This document shows, piece by piece, positions 51,027 through 60,239 of a stretch of 64,000 nucleotides of DNA. The translations under genes and the position numbers were made by a program. Location: the NCBI RefSeq assembly GCF_001767395.1, contig NZ_CP017014.1, positions 2,612,501-2,676,500 of the forward strand, given 5' to 3'. The DNA is from Rhodococcus sp. WMMA185. GTDB lineage: Bacteria; Actinomycetota; Actinomycetes; Mycobacteriales; Mycobacteriaceae. How positions within the stretch are numbered: the stretch's first letter is position 1; every line of letters begins with the position of its first letter. Under the pieces are notes generated by a model that was given only the letters and a program-made list of their open reading frames with translations, was not told the origin of the DNA and ran no database searches.

Positions 51027-51710
51027 CTAGAAACGTCGTGCAGCGTAGAACGGCATCGAATCGAGTGGCGCCTCTTTCACGGGCTGCCCGCTGGTGGATG
51101 CGTGTACGACCATGCCGTTTCCTTCGAACAGCGCAACGTGCTCTGCGCCGTTGAACAGAACGACATCACCCGGGCGCAAGCTGTTCCGGTCCACAGGTAT
51201 CCCGGCGTTCACCTGGTCATAGGTGGTTCGCGGAACCGATACACCCGCCTGCCGATAGGCCCACTGAACCAGCCCGGAACAGTCGAACGCATTGGGACCT
51301 GTCGCGCCCCACACGTAGGGTGACCCGATCTTCGACTTGGCCGCGGCAAGAGCTCGTGCACCGTGAGTGACCACTGGCGCCGGCGGTGGCTCCGGCGCCG
51401 GGAGTGGCTTCTGTACCGGGAGCGGCGGGAGTGGCTTCGGCGCCAAGAATGGTGGGAGTGGCGGCGGAGGGGGCGGCGGCGGAGGGGGCGGCGGCGGAGG
51501 GGGCGGCGGCGGTGGCTCCAGGTTCAGCTGTGAGGGCATTGGCGGCAGACCCGGTATGTCGAACGTTCCGATTCCAGGGATGGTCACGGGCGCTGCCGCG
51601 GCCGAGGCAACGGGAAGCAAGGACACCCCCATTCCCATGCCAGCGGCGACCAGGAATCCGCCTGTTGATTTCCGCAGATGATTGCTTCGACGCAATCTGT
51701 GCTTGGCCAT
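51027..51710 (-). CDS. NlpC/P60 family cell-wall endopeptidase with polyproline linker
   Basis: This 227-residue secreted hydrolase has a signal peptide (residues 1-40, VAAGMGMGVSLLPVASAAAA), then a linker with 19 consecutive prolines (residues 66-84), and a C-terminal NlpC/P60 domain from about residue 115. The catalytic Cys is in AFDCSGLVQWAY (C144), the His in AEHVALFEG (H191) and the third residue in VVHAST (H203). It would cut peptide stems in peptidoglycan. The proline run is encoded by three 15-base repeats. The gene is divergent from the alpha/beta hydrolase at 51967. Confidence 0.92.
   Translation of the reverse strand: MAKHRLRRSNHLRKSTGGFLVAAGMGMGVSLLPVASAAAAPVTIPGIGTFDIPGLPPMPSQLNLEPPPPPPPPPPPPPPPPPPPLPPFLAPKPLPPLPVQKPLPAPEPPPAPVVTHGARALAAAKSKIGSPYVWGATGPNAFDCSGLVQWAYRQAGVSVPRTTYDQVNAGIPVDRNSLRPGDVVLFNGAEHVALFEGNGMVVHASTSGQPVKEAPLDSMPFYAARRF
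51466..51510. repeat. Three perfect 15-base tandem repeats in the polyproline coding region
   Basis: Unit GGAGGGGGCGGCGGC occurs at 51466-51480, 51481-51495 and 51496-51510. It lies in the NlpC/P60 gene and encodes proline codons on the minus strand. Unit gain or loss would lengthen or shorten the linker by five residues without changing frame. Confidence 0.9.
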
Positions 51711-51966
51711 TGAGCTAGGTCCTTCGGATTTCAGATGGTGTCAAAGTGAGATTCCATACACTCGGACGAGACTCTTATAACATTCCGGTCACAACTGGAA
51801 CACGCAACGGTCACCTTGCCCACAAGCATGCCTATCCATATGATATGCGGATGCCCGTTCTGGAGAGCAAAACCCACGGTCTTACCCAACAACGAGTAAA
51901 AATAGGTACGCCTATGGGTAATTCGACCGGTCCCAACACCCAGGCACTTAGCCCACGCTTTGTTAC

Positions 51967-52857
51967 ATGTCTGTGACCCAAATCATCGAACCCGACGTCT
52001 TCGAAGCTCCCGGCGTCGACGAGGCACCGGCCCTCCGAATCGCAGGGCAGGGTCCACCCGTCGTCTTCGTACACGGATGGGGTGCTACCCCTCGCGTGTA
52101 CAAGCGTTGCCTCACCAGGCTTGCCGAGCGGGGGCATCGGCTGATCACCCCGACGCTCCCCGGCTTCGGCGGGACTCCGGACCTCCCGCCGGAGGAACGC
52201 TCGATCGCTGGGTACGCGGCCTGGCTGGGCCGATACCTCGACGATGCCGGTATCAGCGAGCCAGTGGTCCTGGTCGGCCACTCCTTCGGCGGGGGCATCT
52301 CCATTCAGGCCGCCCACGACCTTCCGGGCCGAGTCGCTCGACTCGTTCTCGTCAACTCCGTCGGCGGAGGACAGTGGTCTCCCGATGGCTCGGGGGTCCA
52401 TCCCATCGACGAAAGACCTATCTGGGATTGGGGCGCTTCGGCGCTCGGCGAGGCGCTGCCGTTCAAGACCATGGCGCAGACGGCGACGTCGCTGGTCGCC
52501 GGCTTCATACCGAATGTGCTGCGCGACCCCGGCGCCACATGGCGTACGGCGCATCTCGCAAGGCGCGCGGACCTACGCCGCGAACTCGCCGTCCTCGCAG
52601 ATCGCGGACTACCCGTCACCCTGCTGTGGGGACGAGGAGACCGTGTGATCCCGGCCGCCAGCTTTCATTCGATCAGAAAAGCGCTCCGTAACCCACAGGT
52701 ACTGATGGTGAAGGGTGGGCACGGATGGCTGATACACGACTCCGCCACCTTCGCTGATTCCATCAGAGGGATACTTCACGCCGATTCGGTAGCTGACCGG
52801 CGCAACAAGCGGTCAACGACGAAGCAGTCGAAACTGTCTATCGCTGGATTGACTTGA
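51967..52857 (+). CDS. Alpha/beta hydrolase
   Basis: This 296-residue hydrolase shows [18 protein letters not shown] (oxyanion), [11 protein letters not shown] (nucleophile Ser about 106), a C-terminal Asp in [10 protein letters not shown] and His in [13 protein letters not shown]. The layout is that of lipases/epoxide hydrolases. No ribosome site is visible ahead of the ATG at 51967, so the start may be leaderless or misplaced; a small dyad ATAGG/CCTAT lies at 51902-51915. Its end overlaps the convergent aldehyde dehydrogenase by 20 bases. Confidence 0.87.
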   Translation: MSVTQIIEPDVFEAPGVDEAPALRIAGQGPPVVFVHGWGATPRVYKRCLTRLAERGHRLITPTLPGFGGTPDLPPEERSIAGYAAWLGRYLDDAGISEPVVLVGHSFGGGISIQAAHDLPGRVARLVLVNSVGGGQWSPDGSGVHPIDERPIWDWGASALGEALPFKTMAQTATSLVAGFIPNVLRDPGATWRTAHLARRADLRRELAVLADRGLPVTLLWGRGDRVIPAASFHSIRKALRNPQVLMVKGGHGWLIHDSATFADSIRGILHADSVADRRNKRSTTKQSKLSIAGLT

Positions 52858-54262
52858 TCTCGAGGAACTCCTCGAACCCGAGCACCCCCGCCTCACGGCC
52901 GACTCCCGACTGTTTGTATCCCCCGAACGGAGCGTTGGTGTTGAAGGCCCCCCCGTTCACCTCAACCTGTCCAGCGCGCAACTGACGCGCCACGCGGTCC
53001 GCACGCTCCTGGTCACCGGACCAGACGCCGGCTGCGAGACCGTACACGGTTCCGTTGGCGATCCGGATGGCATCGTCCTCGTCCCGATACCCGATGATCG
53101 AGAGGACGGGACCGAATATTTCCTCCTTGGCAATCGTCATGTCCTCAGTGACACCGCTGAATACGGTAGGCCCGACGAAGTAGCCCGAGTCCTGACCAGT
53201 CTCTCGGCCGTCGAGTACAGCCTGTGCACCCTCGGCAATACCCTGCTCGATGTAGTTGCGGACCCTCTTCAATTGATTCGAGTTCACCAACGGCCCGAGC
53301 GATGACGTGGCGGATGTCGGATCGCCGACAGAATAGTTCTGCGCCGCCTGGACCGCGATGGCAGCGGCTTCCTCCGCCTTGTCCGACGGAACGAGCATCC
53401 TGGTGAGCGCCGAACACGTCTGACCGGAGTTCATGAAGCACTTGGCCACACCATCGGTGACGGCCTTCGTTAGATCTGCGTCGTCGAGAATGACGTTCGC
53501 GGATTTGCCGCCCAGTTCGAGCGCAACCTTCTTGACCGTCTCGGCCGCGACCACCGCAACTCGCCTGCCTGCCCGGGTGGAACCGGTGAAGGAAACCATG
53601 TCGACCTCTGGATGCCCCGCGATGGCCTCGCCCACGACGGGCCCGTAACCACTGACGAGGTTGAACACGCCTGCCGGCAGGCCGACTTCGTCGAAGACCT
53701 CCGCGAGCGCATAGCTGGCCAGCGGCGCCACCTCGGTGGGTTTGAGCACTACCGTGCAGCCTGCGGCCAGGGCTCCTCCCACTTTGAGAATTACCTGGTG
53801 GAGCGGAAAATTCCACGGAGTGATCGCCCCGACGACTCCGATCGGCTCACGCACGACCTGTGAATTTCCCACTTCATGCGCGTCGAAGTCGTAGGTGGTG
53901 GCGAGTTCGGCAAAGGCAGCGAGATTGGCGAGCGGCATGCCGATCTGAACCGGCTTGGCAAGCGCGAGAGGCATACCCATATCCCGCGAAACCAGCGCGG
54001 AAAACTCCTCGATTCGCTCTTTGATGATGGCGGCCGCCTTGGCGAGGTACTCGCCGCGTTCCTTGCCACTGAGCGCCGACCATGCCGGAAAGGCTGCGCG
54101 AGCAGCCGCCGCAGCTCGATCGACATCTTCGGGAGTGCCCTCTGCGACCCGCGCGATTACCTCCTCGGTGGCCGGATTCAACACCTCGATACGGCCTGAG
54201 CCCTGCGAATCGATCCACGACCCGCCGACATAAATCTTGGTCCGGTCCTGAACTCCACTCAT
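52838..54262 (-). CDS. Aldehyde dehydrogenase family protein
   Basis: This 474-residue NAD(P)-dependent aldehyde dehydrogenase has the cofactor region [27 protein letters not shown], general base in [16 protein letters not shown] and catalytic Cys in [15 protein letters not shown]-terminal signature [27 protein letters not shown] is complete. Length and order are standard. It could oxidise the aldehyde made by the nearby GMC oxidase, although it lies on the opposite strand. The true substrate is unknown. Confidence 0.9.
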   Translation of the reverse strand: MSGVQDRTKIYVGGSWIDSQGSGRIEVLNPATEEVIARVAEGTPEDVDRAAAAARAAFPAWSALSGKERGEYLAKAAAIIKERIEEFSALVSRDMGMPLALAKPVQIGMPLANLAAFAELATTYDFDAHEVGNSQVVREPIGVVGAITPWNFPLHQVILKVGGALAAGCTVVLKPTEVAPLASYALAEVFDEVGLPAGVFNLVSGYGPVVGEAIAGHPEVDMVSFTGSTRAGRRVAVVAAETVKKVALELGGKSANVILDDADLTKAVTDGVAKCFMNSGQTCSALTRMLVPSDKAEEAAAIAVQAAQNYSVGDPTSATSSLGPLVNSNQLKRVRNYIEQGIAEGAQAVLDGRETGQDSGYFVGPTVFSGVTEDMTIAKEEIFGPVLSIIGYRDEDDAIRIANGTVYGLAAGVWSGDQERADRVARQLRAGQVEVNGGAFNTNAPFGGYKQSGVGREAGVLGFEEFLEIKSIQR

Positions 54263-54340
54263 CGCTCAGCCTCCATGACAGCATCGAGTATCCCCATCCG
54301 ACGCGAGCTTATACCCGAAACCGAAACGCAGGAGCCAGCA

Positions 54341-54988
54341 ATGGTCGAGCAATCACCTTTATCTGCCCTTGTCGCGGCACTCGGACTCTTCGCCGTACTC
54401 ACCGCCTCAGGGTGTGGGGCGGACGAGTCCGGAACTGGCCAAATTTCCCCGGACAGTTCGACCGAGGCGACCTCGAAAGCTACCGGCACAGCCTCCCCGA
54501 CCGCCGGCACTGCCTTACCGTCATCGGAGAGCACGCCTCCGGCAACGGGCGGGGCGACTCCGCGCTCCGACCGCTGTCTCGTCGATGAACTGAGGGTGAC
54601 GGTCGGCCACGTCGAAGGGGCCGCCGGGTCCCAGGAGATCTCGCTCGATTTCACCAACACAGGCAGCCGCACCTGCATTCTGCAGGGATACCCCGGGGTG
54701 TCATACGTAGCAGCACCGGGCGGTGCGCAGGTGGGATCCGCCGCTACCCGGGACGACGGGTCGGGAAGTCCGGTGACAGTAACCCCGGGTGCGAGTGTGA
54801 CCGCCGCCGTGCGCGCCACGGTCGTGCAGAATTATCCAGCCGAGACGTGCGGACCCGCACCGGTGGCCGGATTCCGGGTCTATCCACCCGGCGACACCGG
54901 ATCTGTGTTCGTCCCCTACCCCTCCACCGGGTGCTCGCAGACAGGGATCGGTGTCGACCAGCTGTCGGTACGCCCAGTGACGGGATGA
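54341..54988 (+). CDS. DUF4232 lipoprotein
   Basis: This 215-residue lipoprotein has a signal peptide and lipobox (LTASGC near residue 26) and a Ser/Thr/Pro-rich linker, then a DUF4232 beta-sandwich with EISLDFTNTGSRTCILQGYPGVSYV, SVTAAVRATVVQNYPAETCGPAPV and SVFVPYPSTGCSQTGIGVDQLSV. Four conserved Cys in the domain may form disulfides. The ATG at 54341 follows GGAG and gives a proper signal; the longer frame to 54275 does not. Function is not established for the family. Confidence 0.85.
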   Translation: MVEQSPLSALVAALGLFAVLTASGCGADESGTGQISPDSSTEATSKATGTASPTAGTALPSSESTPPATGGATPRSDRCLVDELRVTVGHVEGAAGSQEISLDFTNTGSRTCILQGYPGVSYVAAPGGAQVGSAATRDDGSGSPVTVTPGASVTAAVRATVVQNYPAETCGPAPVAGFRVYPPGDTGSVFVPYPSTGCSQTGIGVDQLSVRPVTG

Positions 54989-55037
54989 CGTTTCCGCCCG
55001 ATCGAGAGGCGGGATCACGTCCTGATGCGGCCGCCAC

Positions 55038-55904
55038 CTAGGTCAGCACTCCACCCTGAATGCTTCGCGCCCAGCCCCGGCTGGGCGCGAGGTAGCGGTC
55101 CCGGGCTGAAGCGAACAAACGAACGCTGTCGGATCCGGGCCAGTTGTCGGGCAGCATCGCGGTCGGCAGGCCAGGATCGACATACGGAATGATGCGCCAC
55201 TCGTCGAGCAGTGGAACGAAACGGACGAACGCTTCGCGCGGCGAAACGTCTTCTCCGGCATCAAGTCTCCATTGGTGGTGCTCGAGAAACTCTCGGTGGC
55301 GAGCAGCGAGGGCTTCGAGATCCCACCACCGTGCCGCTGCGTCTCCCATCGAGCCGGGCACGAACAACGAGGTGGTCAGGAACGTCGTCACGAATTCGGA
55401 AAGACCCAATGCGTCGACGACACCCGCTATCTCACGCGCGAGATACTCAGGGGCGATCCACAGCCCGGGAGACACGGTTCCACATCCGATCCAGCCGAGC
55501 CTTCTGCGTAGCTGGTACCGCGCCGCCCGTTGGGATTCTGGGATGGTAAAGGAGATCAACCGCCACGGATCGCCTTCCCTCATCTGGCGAAAGGTGAAGA
55601 TTCTTCGATCTCCGCGAGCGAACATCCCCTCGGCCTGCTCTGTCACCTCGTACACGCCTCGTCCGTCACGTACGCGTGGCACGAGCACGCCCTTCTTCTT
55701 CAGGCGTGTCACCGCTATGCGTGTCGATTCGGGAGGGACGCCGACGGCGCGCATCAGTTCTACGAAATCGGCGATGACCACCGATCCGCCGAAGTCACGC
55801 ACGTAGGCGCCGAGGACGGTTCGAATCAGCGATGTTGCGCTGCCGGGACGCGAATCGAAATCGTCGAGGATCGCGCTCGCAGGCTCAGTCGGCGAGTTCG
55901 TCAC
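55038..55904 (-). CDS. PaaX family transcriptional regulator
   Basis: This 288-residue protein has the PaaX domain order: N-terminal winged HTH (SLIRTVLGAYVRDFGG, then AVGVPPESTRIAVTRLKKKGVLVPRVRDGRGVYEVTE), the central dimerisation part (WRLISFTIPESQRAARYQLRRRLGWIGCGTVSPGLWIAP) and the C-terminal helical domain with AFVRFVPLLDEWRIIPYVDPGLP. The GTG at 55904 has GGAG upstream; ATG at 55925 is an alternative. It overlaps the end of kynU by 20 bases and is the last gene of the kyn operon, so it is a strong candidate regulator of tryptophan catabolism. Confidence 0.9.
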   Translation of the reverse strand: MTNSPTEPASAILDDFDSRPGSATSLIRTVLGAYVRDFGGSVVIADFVELMRAVGVPPESTRIAVTRLKKKGVLVPRVRDGRGVYEVTEQAEGMFARGDRRIFTFRQMREGDPWRLISFTIPESQRAARYQLRRRLGWIGCGTVSPGLWIAPEYLAREIAGVVDALGLSEFVTTFLTTSLFVPGSMGDAAARWWDLEALAARHREFLEHHQWRLDAGEDVSPREAFVRFVPLLDEWRIIPYVDPGLPTAMLPDNWPGSDSVRLFASARDRYLAPSRGWARSIQGGVLT

Positions 55905-57117
55905 GGATCGCTCCAACCCCGACACACACCTCGCGGAAGCTCGTACTCAACGGACTGAGACCAAGGCGCAGTCCCCGGGGTGCTCGAAAGTCCGGAATGA
56001 CGCCCTTGTGCCAAAGCCGCGCGATCACGGACTCGAACCGAGGGTGATCGATGATGATGTGCCCACCTCGCTCGGCAGCATCCTCTGGTGATCCGATCTC
56101 CACATCAAGTGGAACCAGCAACTCGCGCACCAGTTCGAGCGCGTACTCGGTCAGCGCGACGGACTTGGCCCGAACCGCCCCCATCCCCACCTCTTCGATG
56201 AGGTTCAGGGTGTCCTGCAGGGCGATCATGCCCAGGATCGGCGGCGTCCCGCTGATCACCCGACGTATGCCCGGCGCCGGCTCGTAGCCCTGTGCCATCG
56301 CGAACGAATCGTCGCGGCCCATCCAACCCCAGATCGGCTGCACGAAGTCCCGCTGGTACTCGGCACGAACATAGGCGAACGCAGGCGATCCCGGACCGCC
56401 GTTCAGATATTTGTAGGTACACCCGACCGCCAGATCTACGCCCCATTTGTCGAGTTCGAGTGGAACCGAGCCCACCGAGTGGCACAGATCGAGCAGCAGA
56501 AGCGCACCTACCTCGTGCGTCACGCGAGCGATTGCAGCGGCGTCGAGCAGATATCCTGAGCGGTACGAGACATGACTGAGAACGACGAGCGCCGTCTGGT
56601 CGGAGACGGAAGCCGACAGCTGGTCTACGCTGACGCCGCCACGTCGATCCGAGTCGATCCACCGCAACGTCAGACCCAATTCTTCGGCGATGGACTCCAT
56701 TACATACCGGTCCGTCGGAAAGTTGTCGCGGTCCACGACGATCTCGGATCGACCCGGCCGCAATGCAAGTGCCCCCCGCGCCAGCTTGTACAGCAGGACG
56801 GTCGTCGAATCGCCGATGGTGGTCTGCCCCGCGGCCGCTCCGAGAGTCACGGCGGCGAGGGTGTCACCGATCGTGATCGGAAGCTCGTACCACTGCTCAT
56901 CCCATCCGCGAATGAGCCGGCCGCCCCATGAGTTGGTGACGAACGAGTTGATCCGTTCGGCGCTCGCCTTGGTGGGGCGACCGAGCGAGTTCCCGTCGAG
57001 GTAAGCCGATACCGACGGATCGTCCACACCGATGAACAGATCCCGGTAGGCACGGAGCGGATCGGAAGCATCGAGGGTTTCGGCCCGGTCCAGCAGTGAA
57101 CTATTCGAGAGTGTCAT
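55885..57117 (-). CDS. kynU: Kynureninase
   Basis: This 410-residue PLP enzyme would cleave kynurenine to anthranilate and alanine. The PLP Lys is in VGCTYKYLNGGPGS (K236), the cofactor Asp in LLLLDLCHSVGS and the substrate-binding region in YLDGNSLGRPTKAS and IWGWMGRDDSFAMAQGY. Length matches the family. It starts by TGATG overlap with the end of kynA and its 3' end overlaps the PaaX-type regulator gene, so all three are one operon. Confidence 0.93.
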   Translation of the reverse strand: MTLSNSSLLDRAETLDASDPLRAYRDLFIGVDDPSVSAYLDGNSLGRPTKASAERINSFVTNSWGGRLIRGWDEQWYELPITIGDTLAAVTLGAAAGQTTIGDSTTVLLYKLARGALALRPGRSEIVVDRDNFPTDRYVMESIAEELGLTLRWIDSDRRGGVSVDQLSASVSDQTALVVLSHVSYRSGYLLDAAAIARVTHEVGALLLLDLCHSVGSVPLELDKWGVDLAVGCTYKYLNGGPGSPAFAYVRAEYQRDFVQPIWGWMGRDDSFAMAQGYEPAPGIRRVISGTPPILGMIALQDTLNLIEEVGMGAVRAKSVALTEYALELVRELLVPLDVEIGSPEDAAERGGHIIIDHPRFESVIARLWHKGVIPDFRAPRGLRLGLSPLSTSFREVCVGVGAIRDELAD

Positions 57118-57971
57118 CAGCGTCCGATCTCAGTGCGAACGGCCAGTAACTCGGGGAAGAAAGTCAGCTCGAGTGCCTTCTGTAGGAATCCCACTCCGCT
57201 CGATCCTCCCGTTCCGGACTTCATGCCAATGGTCCGGAGCACCGTGCGCATGTGGCGGAAGCGCCAGAGCTGGAAGTTCTCCTCGAGGTCGACGAACTCT
57301 TCGAAAGACTCGTAGACCTCCCAGTGCTCGTCATTGTTCTCGTAAATGTGGATGACGAGTGGCATCAATTCCTCGTTCATTGTGTATGCCACGCTGACGT
57401 CGCGATGGAGAGTTGATGCGGGTACGTCGTAGCCGCGCCGAGCGAGACAGCGCCAGAACGCATCGTAGAGACTCGGCTCTTCGAGGAGTTTGGCCAGCAG
57501 ATCGTGTGCAGCGCTGTCGGATTCGAAGACCTGCAGCATGTCCGCGTTCTTGTTGCCGAGCACGAACTCCACCGCGCGGTACTGATAGGACTGAAAGCCG
57601 GACGAGTTGCCGAGGAAATGACGAAACTCCGAGTACTCGGTCGGTGTCAGCGTCGCGAGCACCGACCATTGCTCGGTCAGTGTCTTCTGGATGTGCTTCA
57701 CTCTCGCCACGCACTTGAGCGCTCTGCCGATATCGTCCTCATCGAAAGCAGTTCTGGCAGCAAGCGTCTCGTGCAGGACGAGCTTGAGCCAGAGTTCGGT
57801 GGTCTGATGCGCAATGATGAACAGCAACTCGTCGTGATGTTCCGGCCGACTGACCGGTTTCTGCGCGCTCAACAGCGTGTCCAGGTCGAGATACGAACCG
57901 TAGCTCATCCGGGATCCGAAGTCGGTGACTATGCCCTTCTCCATGGCCCTGGTGTTTGCATGCACGCTCAT
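57117..57971 (-). CDS. kynA: Tryptophan 2,3-dioxygenase
   Basis: This 284-residue heme enzyme opens the indole ring of tryptophan to give N-formylkynurenine. Characteristic segments are DELLFIIAHQTTELWLKLVLHE, SEFRHFLGNSSGFQSYQYRAVE and FRHMRTVLRTIGMKSGTGGSSGVGFL, which contains the proximal heme His and the GTGGSSG tail. Length agrees with bacterial TDO. It is the first gene of the kyn operon and is divergent from the kynurenine-formamidase-like gene across about 107 bases. Confidence 0.95.
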   Translation of the reverse strand: MSVHANTRAMEKGIVTDFGSRMSYGSYLDLDTLLSAQKPVSRPEHHDELLFIIAHQTTELWLKLVLHETLAARTAFDEDDIGRALKCVARVKHIQKTLTEQWSVLATLTPTEYSEFRHFLGNSSGFQSYQYRAVEFVLGNKNADMLQVFESDSAAHDLLAKLLEEPSLYDAFWRCLARRGYDVPASTLHRDVSVAYTMNEELMPLVIHIYENNDEHWEVYESFEEFVDLEENFQLWRFRHMRTVLRTIGMKSGTGGSSGVGFLQKALELTFFPELLAVRTEIGR

Positions 57972-58078
57972 GACGATCCTCGCAACTGACGTTCGCTGGA
58001 CGGTTCTCGAATATTACATAATTCTGGCGTCCGCTAGCAATACGTTACCCAACGAGCGAAGTGCCGTACCGTGCAGAC

Positions 58079-59272
58079 ATGAACGACTCGTCCCGCCACC
58101 TCGACATCATCTTCGCTCCAGGGTCCGTGGCACACCCCGGAACCGCGACAGAACTCGCGAGTAGGGCAGCAGACAAGCGCGGGTTGACCGCGCGGATGAC
58201 GTTCGCTGCGGACACTACCGAGTTCTACGCCGCCGCTTCGGCAGCAGCGGACCGCGGTGAGTTCATCGTCAGTCCGGGAGCCGGGAACACGTTCTCCGCT
58301 CCCGAGTGCGGTGTCATTCGCCTCGATTTCGGGGATTGTCCGGAAGATCGCAGCGATCACACCCGGATGCACATTCGCGGCCGGGGACTCGAAGGTCTCC
58401 GCTATGCGGTCGACGGCTGGTACCACCACCGCTTTCACCCCGGGACGATCGTCCGATACGGCAGCCACCGGGATCAGCGATGTGAACTACGGATTCCCAA
58501 CGGGAAGAGCCTCTTTCCTGTGGCAGTGCTGATTCACGGTGGGTATTGGCGAGCGCCTTGGGAACTTGATCTCATGGATGCGCTGGCAGTCGACCTGACG
58601 AATCGCGGTTACCTCACATGGAACGTCGAGTACCGGAGGTCCAAGGAGAACGGATGGGCGGCAATGACGTCCGACGTCGCCGACGCGCTGCAGGCCGTCT
58701 CAACCATTCCGGAGGCCGACCTCGAGCGTGTCGTCGTCCTCGGACATTCCGCGGGCGGGCAACTTGCCCTACGCGCCGCGGCCGACGCAGTTGCCGACAC
58801 CGAAACCGCAACCGCAACAGTTCGACCCGCCCTCGCCGTGAGCCTGGCCGGAGTACTGGACCTACGCCTGGCGGACGAACGCGGGCTCGGTGGAGGCGCC
58901 GTGTCGAATGCGGTCGGTGGCCGCTGGCCCGACGACCGCGCAACGTACGAGCAGTCGTCACCAATCGACCGACTACCGCTCCAAATACCCCAACTCGTGG
59001 CCTGTGGCACGCAGGATGAGCCGGACCTGCTCGAAATCAGCAGGGAATTCGTCGCTGCCGCTGCCGAAACTACCGATAACGTCCAATTGATTGAAGGACC
59101 CGGAAATCACTTTTCCGTCATCGATCCGGAAAGTGAAATTTGGGGGAATATCGCCGACGCTATCGACGCGATTTTCGGCCGAGTCTCCGACTCTCAAAAA
59201 ACGCCAGAATCCGTTAGCAATGGCAGTCATTCAGCCTCGTCATCAGCCCAGACGCTGCGCTCAGAGACCTAA
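58079..59272 (+). CDS. Kynurenine formamidase-like alpha/beta hydrolase with 3-dehydroquinase-like N-terminal domain
   Basis: This 397-residue protein has two parts. Residues about 130-375 are an alpha/beta hydrolase of the formamidase type: LIHGGYWRAP (153-157 core), nucleophile LGHSAGGQLA (Ser224) and His in EGPGNHFSVID. This part would release formate from N-formylkynurenine, the step between kynA and kynU. Residues 8-128 are extra for this class: IIFAPGSVAHPG, EFIVSPGAGNTFS and IRGRGLEGLRYAVDGWYH follow the order of type II 3-dehydroquinate dehydratases, but the lid Arg/Tyr and catalytic His patterns are not evident, so this domain is probably not an active dehydratase. ATG at 58079 is the likely start; an earlier start at 58061 is possible. 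Confidence 0.75.
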   Translation: MNDSSRHLDIIFAPGSVAHPGTATELASRAADKRGLTARMTFAADTTEFYAAASAAADRGEFIVSPGAGNTFSAPECGVIRLDFGDCPEDRSDHTRMHIRGRGLEGLRYAVDGWYHHRFHPGTIVRYGSHRDQRCELRIPNGKSLFPVAVLIHGGYWRAPWELDLMDALAVDLTNRGYLTWNVEYRRSKENGWAAMTSDVADALQAVSTIPEADLERVVVLGHSAGGQLALRAAADAVADTETATATVRPALAVSLAGVLDLRLADERGLGGGAVSNAVGGRWPDDRATYEQSSPIDRLPLQIPQLVACGTQDEPDLLEISREFVAAAAETTDNVQLIEGPGNHFSVIDPESEIWGNIADAIDAIFGRVSDSQKTPESVSNGSHSASSSAQTLRSET

Positions 59273-59375
59273 GTCACACAACGCTGCTACCATCGTTACA
59301 GGCAGGATTGAAGTCATGAAGCGATACCGCGAGAGGTATGCACTTTCTGCCCCACCCCCCAAAGCGAGGTAGCAA

Positions 59376-59822
59376 ATGAAGACCCGACGGTTGGTTCTCA
59401 GCGTCATCGGAGGTGCCGCGATTTCGATGGTCGCAGCGCCGGTGGCGCAGGCGGACACGCATTTTGATTTCCTTCCACCGGAAATTTCCAACAGCATTCC
59501 GGCCGAGTGGACGGATGCCCTGAATATGACGCCCCCGGCGGCACCTGACGTTGCCCCCTTGGAGCACCAGGTTCAGGACAACCCTATCGGGCCGGTAGGG
59601 CCTCAGGACTACCAGCCATACCACGGAAACCCCGAGAGCCACGTCCCACCGGAGGCTGGACCTGACCACGGAGCTCCGTTCCTGGCACCTGAAATCGGGC
59701 CGTTCGGCGGGATGTTCGGAGGACCGTTCCTCGAGCCCGGCATCTTTGGCGGCTTCGGCGAAGGCTTCGGATTCGGTCCCGGCTTCGGTGGATTCGGCCT
59801 CGGCCCCTTCGGAATCTTCTGA
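59376..59822 (+). CDS. Small secreted Gly/Phe/Pro-rich protein
   Basis: This 148-residue protein has a signal peptide (MKTRRLVLSVIGGAAISMVA, cleavage after AQA about residue 26). The mature part is Pro-rich, and its last 40 residues are built of Gly-Phe units (FGGFGEGFGFGPGFGGFGLG). No catalytic motif is present. It starts after AGCGAGGTAGC. Its first 30 residues and ribosome site resemble those of the 60240 gene, so they are paralogues. An extracellular or wall-surface role is possible; function is unknown. Confidence 0.75.
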   Translation: MKTRRLVLSVIGGAAISMVAAPVAQADTHFDFLPPEISNSIPAEWTDALNMTPPAAPDVAPLEHQVQDNPIGPVGPQDYQPYHGNPESHVPPEAGPDHGAPFLAPEIGPFGGMFGGPFLEPGIFGGFGEGFGFGPGFGGFGLGPFGIF

Positions 59823-60239
59823 GCCAGCAGTACGTGTCTGCGTCCCAGGCCTGACACCAGGCCTGCTCAGTTGTCCATGGGCGCTCGCCGACCGCAGTTG
59901 ATGTCTCGGCGATCGGCAGCCGGTCAAGGCATGCTCGTTGTTCGGCGGGCGCCCCCATGGACAAGTCTCTTCCATTCGCTAGCAGTGACACCGATGCACT
60001 CGTAACACTTCACGCTTGCTGAACTCGTCAATAATCATGTGGCGATCGAAGCGTGAGCGTGCGCCCCTCGATCGAGAAACGAGTAACACAGCCATCGGCC
60101 GCATCGCGACCAGGCCATATCACGGCTCGTGGGTCCTGCTTCACAGTCGGCGCAATGATCTCGCCGACAACCAGTGCCGCGGGGCTACACCGCGGATGGA
60201 CGTTTCGCTGCTCTGCGGAAGTCCAGAATGAGGTAACAG
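59823..60239. other. Intergenic region with an imperfect inverted repeat between paralogous secreted genes
   Basis: Imperfect inverted arms lie at 59871-59891 (TTGTCCATGG then GCGCTCGCCGA) and 59942-59964 (TCGGCGGGCG then CCCCCATGGACAA), 50 bases apart, and may form a long stem after the 59376 gene. Just before them CCAGGCCTG is repeated at 59845-59853 and 59857-59865. The promoter for the 60240 gene should lie in the last 150 bases. No gene is recognised here. Confidence 0.5.

Noticed and set aside
51440-51530. Repeat cluster considered as a CRISPR array
   Set aside because: The repeats are contiguous 15-base units with no spacers and lie inside a coding sequence.
51711-51966. Possible ydaO-type cyclic-di-AMP riboswitch upstream of the NlpC/P60 gene
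   Set aside because: Such riboswitches often precede wall hydrolases in actinobacteria, but the conserved core segments were not found in the minus-strand leader.
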